The notes under the pieces are model-generated. The model ran no database searches and was not told the origin of the DNA. It saw only the letters and a list, made by a program, of their open reading frames with translations. DNA of 64,000 nt from IMG/VR virus record IMGVR_UViG_3300008954_000025, positions 23,893 to 87,892 of that record. The stretch is one strand, 5' to 3'. The position numbers were made by a program, and so were the translations under genes. Shown here piece after piece: positions 7,839 to 15,953 of this stretch. The DNA comes from a virus. Numbering within the stretch: position 1 is the first letter of the stretch; each line of letters opens with the position of its first letter.

Positions 7839-8395
7839 ACAAGAAACTTCAGGCAATCAAGGCCGCGATGGCGTACGTTCCCGGCTACGCCGAGATCGAC
7901 GTGTTTGTGGAGACCGGCACGGCGTTCGCCACGACGGCGACAGCTGCGTGCGAGGTCTTCGCGGAGGTGCACTCCATCGACCTGTCAGAGAAGCTGCACC
8001 AGCGCGCGGTGGAGCAGTTCGGTGACCGCGAAGGCTTGACCTTCCACTTCGGCGATAGCGCTGAGGTACTGCCGCAGGTGCTCGCGAACATCGCCCGGCC
8101 GGCGGTGGTCCTCCTGGACGCGCACTACTGTCGAGGCTTTGCTGACGCTGCAGCCAGGCAGTCGTTCCCGCTGTGGTCCGAGCTGGACACGCTACTGGCC
8201 CGACCGTACGCCGACCTCGTGCTGGTGGACGACATCCACACCTTCGGCCGCGAGCGGCCGGACATCAGGGCAACGGACGGTCCGGAGTGGGAAGCCGTAA
8301 CGCCCCGCACCCTCGCCGCTTACGTCAACGAGCGGCTGGTGACGCACGCGCCGTTCCGCGATCAGTACGCGCTCTTCATGAAGGCGGCGACGTGA
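7835..8395 (+). CDS. Class I SAM-dependent methyltransferase-like protein
   Basis: A 186-residue protein from ATG 7835 (ATGA overlap). It has VFVETGTAFATTATAACEVF with a Gly-poor version of the SAM loop, then VHSIDLSEKLHQRAVEQF with the acidic residue after strand 2, and FHFGDSAEVL. PAVVLLDAHYC and YADLVLVDDIHTF are the later core strands. The layout resembles the FkbM/TylF-like group that methylates sugars. It is the last + strand gene before the inverted radical SAM gene; the two stops lie 8 nt apart. Confidence 0.7.
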   Translation: MNKKLQAIKAAMAYVPGYAEIDVFVETGTAFATTATAACEVFAEVHSIDLSEKLHQRAVEQFGDREGLTFHFGDSAEVLPQVLANIARPAVVLLDAHYCRGFADAAARQSFPLWSELDTLLARPYADLVLVDDIHTFGRERPDIRATDGPEWEAVTPRTLAAYVNERLVTHAPFRDQYALFMKAAT

Positions 8396-8403
8396 CGGGC
8401 GGA

Positions 8404-9372
8404 TCAGTTGCAGCCGTCGCAGATGGAGAGCTGCCGGCGTCCGCCACGCTCGCGGGTGGTTTGGTACAGGTCGCTGTTGACGATCTCCAGCAGGCTCCCA
8501 ACCTCGACCACGTTGCCGAGCTCCAGTTCGTAGTTCATGTCGTGGCAGCAGATTGTCACGTTCCCGTGGGGACTGATCGACGGGCGCCGTGCGTGCCGGC
8601 AGCCACCGCGGTTGCTGACGAGGCGCGTCTTACCGTCTATCTGCTTAGTGGTCACGCGAGCGCGCCAGGTGCGGTTGGTGGGCAGCGCGGTCAGCGCCTC
8701 CTCGTGCTGCTCCTCGGTCATCGCGCCGATCTTGTACAAGCCCATCTGTTTGGGCTGCCACTGCGGCAAGCCGTAGCTCGTGATCTGCTTCTGCAGCGCA
8801 GCCAGCTCGTGCTCGTTCCACGCCGTGACGATCGACGCGCCGGTGGTGTAGAGGCCGGGTGTGTCGCTGCGCCTCTGTTCCCCTCGCCGCTGCACCATAG
8901 CGCCCAGTGTCTGCAGGTTCTGCTTCTGCTGACTGATGTTGATCCGGCCTGCGATCTTGAGCGCCGTCTCCTTTTCGAGCGAGTCGACTTCGTAGACGAT
9001 GCGGAGCTGCTTGCCGTGCGACTTGAACACGTCGCACATGGCGTCGATGCGCGCCCAGTCGACGGAGACCGCAAGTTTACTTGCGATTTCTGTCGTCATC
9101 CCACTGTCGGCGACGTGCTCCAGCAACTCGTAGATGTCGGGGTGAGCGAAGGACTCGCCGGCTTGATAGACGATCGCACGCGAGAAGCCCTCAGCCTTCA
9201 TGATGTCGATGATCTGCTTGAACATCGGCGTGGGCATGACCGCGTTGGTTCCTGTCTGCCAGCGCTGGTGGTGGCAGTAAACGCAGCGGTGGGGGCACAC
9301 AGAGCAGACGTCGACGAGGCTAGTTTTGGGCCGCCAGGGGTATTGCGCGAGGTCCGCTGCAGAGGTGGTCAT
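8404..9372 (-). CDS. Radical SAM protein with C-terminal cysteine-rich (SPASM/twitch-like) segment
   Basis: A 322-residue protein read leftward from ATG 9372. The [4Fe-4S]-binding motif is C26-x3-C30-x2-C33 (CPHRCVYC), followed by YQAGESFAHPDI, where other radical SAM enzymes have their GGEP-type motif. The C-terminus has NRGGCRHARRP, TICCHDM and ends ICDGCN, so six Cys could bind an auxiliary cluster. Such enzymes perform radical chemistry on sugars, peptides or nucleic acids. It is the only gene of the island on the - strand and has its own promoter-like site. It contains one GCAAG-N4-CTTGC dyad (9071-9084). The reaction is unknown. Confidence 0.85.
   Translation of the reverse strand: MTTSAADLAQYPWRPKTSLVDVCSVCPHRCVYCHHQRWQTGTNAVMPTPMFKQIIDIMKAEGFSRAIVYQAGESFAHPDIYELLEHVADSGMTTEIASKLAVSVDWARIDAMCDVFKSHGKQLRIVYEVDSLEKETALKIAGRINISQQKQNLQTLGAMVQRRGEQRRSDTPGLYTTGASIVTAWNEHELAALQKQITSYGLPQWQPKQMGLYKIGAMTEEQHEEALTALPTNRTWRARVTTKQIDGKTRLVSNRGGCRHARRPSISPHGNVTICCHDMNYELELGNVVEVGSLLEIVNSDLYQTTRERGGRRQLSICDGCN
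9071..9084. repeat. GCAAG-N4-CTTGC dyad, copy 1
   Basis: GCAAG 9071-9075, spacer TTTA, CTTGC 9080-9084; the palindrome extends by one base on each side (C9070/G9085) and into the spacer (T..A). It lies inside the radical SAM gene, where the - strand codons GCA AGT AAA CTT are A/T-rich choices in a GC-rich gene. Confidence 0.7.
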
Positions 9373-9379
9373 CCTGGCC

Positions 9380-9388
9380 AGCCTAGCA
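9380..9388 (-). promoter_or_regulatory. Extended -10 element before the radical SAM gene (leaderless-type)
   Basis: On the - strand the sequence is TGCTAGGCT, then GGCCAGG, then ATG 9372. TAGGCT fits a TANNNT -10 box with an upstream TG-type extension. The 7-nt gap would place the transcript start at or next to the start codon, giving a leaderless mRNA. No good Shine-Dalgarno is seen apart from a weak CCAGG. Similar boxes precede 13381 and 20243. Confidence 0.4.
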
Positions 9389-9407
9389 CACGGCTGCGAG
9401 GGGCGGA

Positions 9408-9953
9408 GTGATCCGCTACGCCGAAAAGGTCGGGCGCGCTGTGTCCCTGGCGCGGTGCGTGCCGGAGTTGTTCGCGGAGGGGCAGCGCTCGGTCCTGTAC
9501 GTTGGGGCGCGTGCGTCACGGACCGAGTTCGCCGAAGACCTCGCTGCAGCCGGCGCCACGATCGACGTGCTCGAAGCGTGGGCGCAGAACGTCGCCGACT
9601 TGCGGGAGGCCGCGCCGTCTTGGCTGCGGCACGTGTTCCATCACGACGTCCGCGACGTGGATCTGCTACCCGCGCTGCACTACGACGTGGTCTTCTGGTG
9701 GCACGGTCCCGAGCACGTCACGCGGCTCGAGGCGCAGCGCACCGCGGTCAAGCTCCAGCGCATCGCGCCGCTCGTCGTGCTCGGCTGTCCGTGGGGCGAC
9801 TATCCGCAGGGCGCGCTCGGCGGCAACCCGTACGAGGTCCACCAGTGGGCCCCCGAACCGGAGGAGTTCGAGGCGCTCGGCTTCGACGCCGAGGTGCTCC
9901 CACCGAGGGGCCGCGGCGGCAACATCCTGTCGTGGTGGCGCAAGAGAGGTTGA
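9408..9953 (+). CDS. Methyltransferase-fold protein, function unclear
   Basis: A 181-residue protein from GTG 9408, starting 35 nt upstream-divergent from the radical SAM gene. It reads SVLYVGARASRTEFAEDLAA (a glycine loop after strand 1), IDVLEAWAQNVADLRE (acidic residue after strand 2), then YDVVFWWHGPEHVTRLEA and LVVLGCPWGDYPQGALGGNP. This is a Rossmann methyltransferase-like core with a distinctive C-terminal Gly/Pro-rich part ending NILSWWRKRG. The glycine loop is not canonical, so SAM binding is uncertain. It is followed after 1 nt by another methyltransferase. Confidence 0.55.
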   Translation: MIRYAEKVGRAVSLARCVPELFAEGQRSVLYVGARASRTEFAEDLAAAGATIDVLEAWAQNVADLREAAPSWLRHVFHHDVRDVDLLPALHYDVVFWWHGPEHVTRLEAQRTAVKLQRIAPLVVLGCPWGDYPQGALGGNPYEVHQWAPEPEEFEALGFDAEVLPPRGRGGNILSWWRKRG

Positions 9954-9954
9954 C

Positions 9955-10593
9955 GTGACGAGCTACGACCCACTGACCTACTGGACCGAGCGCACGCGCA
10001 AGTTGCTGGACACCGACAACCCGGCGCTGGTGCATCGCGACCGGAGTCTCGAGGTCGACGTCAAGACGGCTGACTGGCTGCGTGCGGTCCTGCTGTCTGA
10101 AGAGCTGCGCCTTGGCCATAAGCCGTCGATCCTCGAGGTCGGCTGCGGGTTCGGGCGCTGGTCGCAGATCCTGAAGTCGCGGTACGCCCGCTACGTCGGC
10201 GCCGACATCGTAGCTGACCGCGTGCAGGTCGCGCTGGACGACTACGCGGCGGACAACGTCGACTTCGTCGTCGTGGCGGCCGACGGTCGGTGGGATGTGC
10301 AGGCGCCAGCGGACGTTGTCCCGGTCGACGTCGTCATGTCGATCACCGTGCTGCAGCACGTCGACTTCGACACCACCGCCCGCCTGCTGCAGACCATGGA
10401 CCGGCACCTCAAGCCTGGCGGCGCCGCGCTGCTCGCCGAGTGGCGCATGTACGACGAGCCACAACAGATGCTGGACGCGCGAACGCACGAGGCGCACATG
10501 TTGCCGAAGTCGATACCCGAGCTGCGTGCAGTCGTCCCGGACCTCAACTGGACCGGGCGCCAAGGCCGCTTCATCTTGAGGAAGCCAGAATGA
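9955..10593 (+). CDS. Class I SAM-dependent methyltransferase
   Basis: A 212-residue protein from GTG 9955. The SAM site is textbook: SILEVGCGFGRWSQILKSRY near residues 57-76, then VGADIVADRVQVALDDY, VDFVVVAADGRWD, DVVMSITVLQHVDFDTTARL and HLKPGGAALLAEWRMYDE. The motif order is that of the methyltransferase_11/25 type enzymes. It is the clearest methyltransferase of the island and probably acts on a sugar or lipid-linked intermediate. The stop overlaps the next gene's ATG by 4 nt. Confidence 0.85.
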   Translation: MTSYDPLTYWTERTRKLLDTDNPALVHRDRSLEVDVKTADWLRAVLLSEELRLGHKPSILEVGCGFGRWSQILKSRYARYVGADIVADRVQVALDDYAADNVDFVVVAADGRWDVQAPADVVPVDVVMSITVLQHVDFDTTARLLQTMDRHLKPGGAALLAEWRMYDEPQQMLDARTHEAHMLPKSIPELRAVVPDLNWTGRQGRFILRKPE

Positions 10594-11597
10594 AGATCGT
10601 CAGCGTTTGCCGAACCTATCCGACGCAGCGTCCGGGCGGCATGCCGCACGTCACGCAGGACCGTGCAAGAGCGCTTGCGCGAGCTGGTCACGACGTCACG
10701 GTCGTGACCACGAGCCTGAAGGACGACGGCCGAACCGAGCTGGACGATGACGGCGTGCGTGTCGTGCATACGGCCTGCCCGTCGCAGGCGTACACGCCGC
10801 TGTTCGCCGAGCGGTGCCGCTGGGAGTGCGAGGACCTCGCGCCGGACGTGATCCACCTCGACAGCTTCGACCGCGCGCGGCCGTGGTGGGTCGGCCTGTC
10901 GGCGCGCACCGTGGTGACGATGCACGGCTTCGGCGTGGGCGCGATGCTCACGTCGTGGAACAAGTTCCTGGCCGGAGGCCGCACGGCGCCGATGCCGGAC
11001 TGGTCCGCGCTGCGCGACGAGGCGGACGTGCTGCAGACGTTCGATCGGGTCTTGGCCATCTCGACCCACGAGCAGTGGATGCTGTCGGACGTGTACAACC
11101 TGCAGGACCGCGTGCGCTTGGTGCCTAACCCGATCGCGCCGTACTTCTTCGACATGCCGTGGCCCGTACCGGCCGTGCCGGCGGCCCCATTCGTGTGCAT
11201 CGGGAACCCCGGCACCAGCGGCAATCGCGACTTCGGCCGGGTCCGCGACGCGGCGCGAGCAGCTGGCGTACCGCTCGAGGTCATCACTGGCGTGGAGCGC
11301 TCCCGCATCCCGCAGATGCTCGACGAGAGTCAGGGGCTCGTGCTGCCGACGCTGTGGTCGCAGGGCTACGACCTCGCTGTGGCCGAAGCTCTAGCGCGTC
11401 GGCGCCCCGTCATCGTCTCGGGTACCGGCTCGTACTGGCACCTGCGCGCTCCGTACGTTCGCGTCATCCCGCGCGCGGCCGCGTTAGACGTACTTGTTGA
11501 GGCGCTCCAAGCAGCACTACCGGAAGTGCCCGCCGGCGCCGCGGACGACCACCGCCCCAACCGGCACGTCGACGCATGGGAGGCCGCTCTTGCCTGA
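10590..11597 (+). CDS. Glycosyltransferase, GT4-like
   Basis: A 335-residue protein from ATG 10590 (ATGA overlap). The N-terminus MKIVSVCRTYPTQRPGGMPH is a hallmark GT4 start (Y-P-x-x-x-G-G). TVVTMHGFGVG corresponds to the T-x-H-G acceptor loop, and VLAISTHEQWMLSDVY to the S-x-x-x-x-x-x-L helix. Donor site: LVLPTLWSQGYDLAVAEALA at about residues 250-269; the E-x7-E motif is modified (Q-G-Y-D...E-A). It carries dyad copy 2 near its 5' end (10665-10678). It ends 8 nt into the next frame. Confidence 0.82.
   Translation: MKIVSVCRTYPTQRPGGMPHVTQDRARALARAGHDVTVVTTSLKDDGRTELDDDGVRVVHTACPSQAYTPLFAERCRWECEDLAPDVIHLDSFDRARPWWVGLSARTVVTMHGFGVGAMLTSWNKFLAGGRTAPMPDWSALRDEADVLQTFDRVLAISTHEQWMLSDVYNLQDRVRLVPNPIAPYFFDMPWPVPAVPAAPFVCIGNPGTSGNRDFGRVRDAARAAGVPLEVITGVERSRIPQMLDESQGLVLPTLWSQGYDLAVAEALARRRPVIVSGTGSYWHLRAPYVRVIPRAAALDVLVEALQAALPEVPAGAADDHRPNRHVDAWEAALA
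10665..10678. repeat. GCAAG-N4-CTTGC dyad, copy 2
   Basis: GCAAG 10665-10669, spacer AGCG, CTTGC 10674-10678, inside a glycosyltransferase gene. The codons involved are GCA AGA GCG CTT GCG; AGA and CTT are uncommon choices in this GC-rich genome, so the DNA sequence rather than the protein may be constrained. Confidence 0.65.
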
Positions 11598-12906
11598 TCG
11601 CGCACTCGCTGTCTTCGGCCACAGCCGCCCCGAACTGCTGCGTCGCGTGCTCGCGCAGGTGCCCCAGCTCGACGGCGCGAACGAGTTCGACCTGTGGTGC
11701 TTCATCGACGGCCCAAGGGAGCACGACGCGGAGCTGGTGCAGCAGTGCGAGGCTGTAGCTCGCGCCGTCGTCCCTCGGGAGCGGTTGGTCGTGCGCGGCA
11801 AGAATCTCGGTGTCGGCCTGCACCAGACCGGGGCGCGTCGATTCTTGTTCGAGGAGCAGGGCTACGACGCCGTGCTGCAAGTCGAAGACGACGTCGAGCT
11901 CTCACCCTGCGCGCTCACGGCGCTCGGCGCGCTGCACCATGCGAAGCCGGGTCTGGTAGGCCACAGCTTCATGGACACGCGCAGCTCGCGTGAGAAGCTG
12001 GGCGCGCTTCGGGACGTGCGTCCTGGAGCGGCGCTGCTGTGTGCGCTGATCACCGGCGAGGTGTACGACGCGACGGCCGGGACGATGGACGCGTACGCCG
12101 AGCGCTTCCTCATGCCGCTGCACCAGCGCGGGCGCCCGTACAAGTGGCGGGACGACGCAGCCATCCGCAAGTTCCTGTCGGACCTCGTCGGCCACGACGT
12201 GACGTCGCTGTACCCGACGAGCCAGGACGCCGTGCTGCTCGCCGCGTGCGTCGCGGCCGACGTGCCCGTCTGGTCGCCGACGGTGAACCACATTCGGCAC
12301 GTCGTCGACACTGGCGAGCACGTGCTGCCCAGCTCGGACGTGGGCATTGCCTGTCGACGGACCAAGCTCGACCTCTTCCCTGGTGCGGTGGCGGTCACTG
12401 CGCTGTCGGACCCGCAGCTGGACGACACGTCCCCTCCGCTGGGCAGCCAGCGCAGCTACCTGCACGTGAGCCTGCTGCAGCTGTACACCGAGGCCCGGCC
12501 GGAGACCGCGATTCAGTACGGCATCACGCCGGCGACGCCTGTGCTATTGGGCCTGACCGGGGGCGAGCTCCACACGGTCGAGGTCGAGCGCGCGTGGCAG
12601 GAGCGCGTGGCGTTCGACCTCCCGGCGCGGAGCTTCGGGCGCTGGTGCCCGCATGGAGGGCGGTCGTTCGCAGGCGTGGCGCGGCTGGACGATGCACTGG
12701 CCCGGGTCCCTGGGCTGCCGAGGGAAGCCGACCTGGTGCTCGTGAACGCGCCGGCCGGCAGTGCGTGCTTGCGAGCCGCGGCGCGGCGCGTCGCCCCCGG
12801 CGGCCTGCTACTGACTGACGATCCGCGTGCCCGGCCCCCTAGCGGTCCGTGGCACCGCATAGACATCGACGGCGGAGCCGCGTTCCGTCGCACGGAGGAC
12901 TCATGA
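11590..12906 (+). CDS. Glycosyltransferase (GT-A type) with C-terminal methyltransferase-like domain
   Basis: A 438-residue protein from probable TTG 11590, overlapping the upstream stop by 8 nt. The N-terminal 300 residues begin ALAVFGHSRPELLRRVL, a GT2/GNT-I-like start. They contain DLWCFIDGPRE and LQVEDDVELSPCAL, where E-D-D is the metal/donor motif. The last ~130 residues have VLLGLTGGELHTVEVE, EADLVLVNAPAG and RRVAPGGLLLTDDPRA, which look like strands of a Rossmann methyltransferase without a clear SAM loop. The two parts look like a natural fusion. The role is glycan assembly or capping. Confidence 0.68.
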   Translation: MPDRALAVFGHSRPELLRRVLAQVPQLDGANEFDLWCFIDGPREHDAELVQQCEAVARAVVPRERLVVRGKNLGVGLHQTGARRFLFEEQGYDAVLQVEDDVELSPCALTALGALHHAKPGLVGHSFMDTRSSREKLGALRDVRPGAALLCALITGEVYDATAGTMDAYAERFLMPLHQRGRPYKWRDDAAIRKFLSDLVGHDVTSLYPTSQDAVLLAACVAADVPVWSPTVNHIRHVVDTGEHVLPSSDVGIACRRTKLDLFPGAVAVTALSDPQLDDTSPPLGSQRSYLHVSLLQLYTEARPETAIQYGITPATPVLLGLTGGELHTVEVERAWQERVAFDLPARSFGRWCPHGGRSFAGVARLDDALARVPGLPREADLVLVNAPAGSACLRAAARRVAPGGLLLTDDPRARPPSGPWHRIDIDGGAAFRRTEDS

Positions 12907-13352
12907 GCAACGTAGAAGACACCGGTGGCCGCGAGCCTGCCGAGGGGCTCCGGAAGCAGCGGCGTGCCGAGGCGGCCGCGCGCCGGCGCGCCGCGGCCAA
13001 GGATCGCCCACCCGCGGAGCCGTGTTGGGGCCAGGTGGTTGCGGTGGAGCCGGCCGACATCGACCGCTTCGCCGCCCTGCACCAGAAGTCGCAGGCCGAG
13101 CGGCTCCGGTTCGCGGACATGGCAGCCAGCGCGATGCAGCAGCTGGCCCCGCAGCTCCTGGCAATGGGCGAGGCGAACAAGGAGGTCCGCGGCGTGTTGA
13201 CGCACCTCGCCGAGAAGTATCGCATCACCCCCGAGGAGCGGGGCGCGGACGCTGTGTGGGAGCTGCTGCCGGCTGAAGGCGGCTTCGTCCGCCGCGATGA
13301 GGTCCCCGAAGTCCCGGTGCCGCCCGCGCCGGACACCCCGGACGACCCTTAG
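12903..13352 (+). CDS. Unknown protein, last gene of the island
   Basis: A 149-residue protein from ATG 12903 (ATGA overlap with the fusion gene). It has a highly charged N-terminus (LRKQRRAEAAARRRAAAKDR), a helical middle (IDRFAALHQKSQAERLRFAD, then SAMQQLAPQLLAMGEANKEV) and a Pro/Asp-rich tail (VPPAPDTPDDP). No domain is recognised. It may be a virion neck or internal protein, because it sits next to the first structural gene, or a small carbohydrate-island accessory. A promoter-like box follows it. Confidence 0.55.
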   Translation: MSNVEDTGGREPAEGLRKQRRAEAAARRRAAAKDRPPAEPCWGQVVAVEPADIDRFAALHQKSQAERLRFADMAASAMQQLAPQLLAMGEANKEVRGVLTHLAEKYRITPEERGADAVWELLPAEGGFVRRDEVPEVPVPPAPDTPDDP

Positions 13353-13362
13353 CCCGCTGCTG

Positions 13363-13371
13363 TGGTAGGCT
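13363..13371 (+). promoter_or_regulatory. Extended -10 element before the neck gene (leaderless-type)
   Basis: TGGTAGGCT at 13363-13371, then 9 nt, then GTG 13381. TAGGCT matches TANNNT with an extended TGG. The same hexamer precedes the radical SAM gene. A transcript starting about 7-9 nt downstream would begin at the start codon. No -35 hexamer and no Shine-Dalgarno is apparent. It separates the carbohydrate island from the structural genes and would be a late promoter. Confidence 0.4.
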
Positions 13372-13380
13372 AAGACCGCC

Positions 13381-14460
13381 GTGTCTGGGCCGGCCGTCAT
13401 CAACTTCATCGTCCAGAACTTGGGGGCCGTCCGCCAGTTCTACGACGAGATCCGCGTACACCGGAGCGTTACGGGCCGCGCAGGGCCCTACGTCGAGGTC
13501 ACCGCGGCCGGCGTCGCCGAGTACCCGCGGATCCCGCTCGAGGACGACAAGGTCGTCTACGAGTTTGCCCATCGGCAGGGGGACCCGACTGACTGGTATC
13601 GGGTCTCCTACAGCCTCTCCACCGACGCTACGGGTACGGTGGAGTCGTCACAGTGCGACCCGGTCCGGGCCGACTTGGAGCAGGTCCGCGACGTCATCAC
13701 CGCGCAGGAGATCAAGACCAATTTCCTGTTCGGTCTGGACCTGACCGACGACCGCGGCGAGGAGCTGCCCGACAGTGTGTACGAGTGGTACGCGCTCGCG
13801 GCCACCGACCTGCTGGAGTCCCAGCTCGACATCGCCATCCGGACCCGCACCATCGACAGCTCGGCCGTCGACGGCGGCGTCAGCGCGCCCGGCGACGAGT
13901 TCCAGGACTTCTTGGTGCAGGAGTACTACAAGTTCATCTGGCTGCAGCTCGACCGGTACCCCGTCATCAGCGTCGACCGGATCCGGCTGGTGCTGCCCAA
14001 CGGGCAGGAGATCATCAACTTCGACACGAGCTGGTTCAAGGTGCTCCAGGCCAAGGGCCAGGTGATGATCATCCCCAGCTCCGGCTCGACCGCCACGATC
14101 ACGCTGGGACAGAGCGGCGCGTGGCTGCCGCTCGTGTACGGCTGGACCGACTTCATCCCCGACGTGTTCGAGATCCGCTACACGGCCGGCTTCGCTAACG
14201 GCGTGCCGCCCGCGCTCAAGAACCTCGTCGGCAAGATGGCCGCGATCGGACCGCTGGCGATCCTCGGCGACCTGATCATCGGCGCCGGTATCGCCGAGCA
14301 GAACATCTCGATGGACGGGCTGATGCAGAACGTCCGGAGCACCGCGTCGGCGACCAACTCCGGGTTCGGCGCGCGGATCCGCCAGTACCTGGCCGAGATC
14401 AAGCAGGAGCGCAAAGACCTCTACCGCTTCTACCGCGGTATCCCGCTGCAGGTGGCGTAG
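13381..14460 (+). CDS. Virion neck/head-tail connector-like structural protein
   Basis: A 359-residue protein from GTG 13381. It is rich in Val, Tyr and Asp beta-strands (GPYVEVTAAGVAEYPRIPLE; WYRVSYSLSTDATGTV). A helical C-terminus follows: ALKNLVGKMAAIGPLAILGD, then an internal segment with IIGAGIAEQNISMDGLM, and IRQYLAEIKQERKDLYRF. The segment YPVISVDRIRLVLPNGQEII resembles head-tail adaptor proteins of the gp6/connector type. The position at the start of the neck-tail operon, before small completion proteins and the sheath, supports a connector or neck role. No specific family is claimed. Confidence 0.6.
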   Translation: MSGPAVINFIVQNLGAVRQFYDEIRVHRSVTGRAGPYVEVTAAGVAEYPRIPLEDDKVVYEFAHRQGDPTDWYRVSYSLSTDATGTVESSQCDPVRADLEQVRDVITAQEIKTNFLFGLDLTDDRGEELPDSVYEWYALAATDLLESQLDIAIRTRTIDSSAVDGGVSAPGDEFQDFLVQEYYKFIWLQLDRYPVISVDRIRLVLPNGQEIINFDTSWFKVLQAKGQVMIIPSSGSTATITLGQSGAWLPLVYGWTDFIPDVFEIRYTAGFANGVPPALKNLVGKMAAIGPLAILGDLIIGAGIAEQNISMDGLMQNVRSTASATNSGFGARIRQYLAEIKQERKDLYRFYRGIPLQVA

Positions 14461-15263
14461 TGGGCGTGAAGAGCGACGTCGTCGGGCTGCCCTTCAAGCT
14501 CAACCCGCGCGTGGACTTCGAGATCGCGCGGTTCGAGAAGCTCGTCGAGCGGAGCCCTCGCTTCGTCTGGGAGCGCAGCGCGCTGTGCCCGTGCGCCAAC
14601 AACAACACGCAGACGCAGCAGGCCGACGTGACGTGCGTGCTGTGCGGCGGTGCTGGCTTCTTCTGGTTCGGGCCCAACGGCTACGTCGTCGATGAGGACG
14701 TGGTGGGCGCGCTCACCCAGACGCAGAAGAGCGTGCAGGCGCGGAACGACGGCGCGATCATCCGGGGCTTCATGGCGAGCGCCCAGATGATGCAGACCGG
14801 CTACGACCGGCTGGGCGGCTGGTTCTGGGGCCAGATGCGCATCACCGTGCGGCCGGAGAACAAGCTCGGCTACTACGATCGACTCATCAACCTGGACGAG
14901 TCGATCGTGTTCACCGAGACGCTGGAGGTCGACGGCGCAGCGACGACGCAGCTGCGGTACCCGGCCATCGACGTGTACGAGCTCCGCACGCTCACGTCGC
15001 GGTTCATCTGCGGCGTGCACTACGACGTCGTTGACGGAGACATCTCCTGGCTCGGCGGCCAGGAGCCCGACGCTGACACGCGCATCGCGGTCCACTACCT
15101 GTGCCACCCCGCGTGGATCGTCATCAACTTCCCGCACGTCGAGCGCGCGTCGACGACGCGGTCGAAGACGCGGACGGCCGCTGGCCAGCCGTCGCCGCCG
15201 CCAGTGCCGCAGTCGCTGCCGATCCACGCAGACGTCAAACTCGAGTTCGAGCGGGAGGGCTAG
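14460..15263 (+). CDS. Neck/tail-completion protein with a zinc-ribbon-like segment
   Basis: A 267-residue protein from GTG 14460 (shares one base with the previous TAG). Residues about 43-64 contain CPC and, 17 residues later, CVLCGG, a possible four-cysteine zinc knuckle. The rest is beta-rich (GQMRITVRPENKLGYYDRL; FICGVHYDVVDGDISWLG) and ends with an Arg/Pro-rich tail. Similar cysteine-knuckle proteins occur among head-closure and neck genes of myoviruses. Context (between connector and tail completion genes) is the main evidence. Confidence 0.55.
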   Translation: MGVKSDVVGLPFKLNPRVDFEIARFEKLVERSPRFVWERSALCPCANNNTQTQQADVTCVLCGGAGFFWFGPNGYVVDEDVVGALTQTQKSVQARNDGAIIRGFMASAQMMQTGYDRLGGWFWGQMRITVRPENKLGYYDRLINLDESIVFTETLEVDGAATTQLRYPAIDVYELRTLTSRFICGVHYDVVDGDISWLGGQEPDADTRIAVHYLCHPAWIVINFPHVERASTTRSKTRTAAGQPSPPPVPQSLPIHADVKLEFEREG

Positions 15264-15953
15264 ATGCTGGACGTGCTGTTCGACGGCGGCCCGCGGTACG
15301 AGGACCAGATCGAGTACGCCGCGCACGGCGTGCGGCGGGACATTTTGGAGTCCGTCGGCCGCGAGCTGCGCGAGCGGTGGGTCCAGATGGTCGAGCGCGA
15401 GGTCTCGCCCGAGATGGCGCAGATCTACATCGAGGCCATCTCGGAGCCGATCATCGTCGGGGACAGCGTGTCCGTGGAACTGGACGAGAGTCACCACGCC
15501 GTCGTCCGGACCATCGAGCACGGCCAGAACAGCACCGACATGAAGGCGGCGCTGCTCAGGTCACCGAAGGCCAAGACGGCCAAGGACGGCGGGCGGTACA
15601 TCGACGTGCCGCTGGTCTACAAGGACCCGCGCATGACCGCGCAGCGCCGTGTCTTCCCGCGGGACCTGCTCCCTGCGTTCCGCGGGACCGATCCACGAGG
15701 CCGCGTGGTGCCCCGCGACGCCGACCACGGCCTGCGCGGGCTGCGCAAGGACGACCTGGAGTGGAAGAAGCAGCACCACACGCCGATGAATAGGTTCCAG
15801 GGCGTGAAGTTCCGGAGAGTCTCGGAGAAGAGCGGGAGCTGGATCTCGCAGACGACGTCGGCCCACAACTTCGCCGCGCGCATGCAGCACGTCGTGTCCA
15901 TGGTCGTCGACAGCGCGATCGACAAGGAGCTGAAGCGGGGACGCCTGGGATGA
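15264..15953 (+). CDS. Head-tail joining / tail completion protein (gp10-like), putative
   Basis: A 229-residue protein from ATG 15264 immediately after the previous stop. It has a helical N-terminus (GVRRDILESVGRELRERWVQ), beta-strands (IIVGDSVSVELDESHHAVVR) and a basic, Arg/Lys-rich C-terminus (FRRVSEKSGSWISQTTSAHN). Mixed helix plus short beta-barrel with a basic tail is what HK97 gp10-type joining proteins look like. Placement second to last before the terminator-like protein agrees. It overlaps the next ATG by 4 nt. Confidence 0.5.
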   Translation: MLDVLFDGGPRYEDQIEYAAHGVRRDILESVGRELRERWVQMVEREVSPEMAQIYIEAISEPIIVGDSVSVELDESHHAVVRTIEHGQNSTDMKAALLRSPKAKTAKDGGRYIDVPLVYKDPRMTAQRRVFPRDLLPAFRGTDPRGRVVPRDADHGLRGLRKDDLEWKKQHHTPMNRFQGVKFRRVSEKSGSWISQTTSAHNFAARMQHVVSMVVDSAIDKELKRGRLG

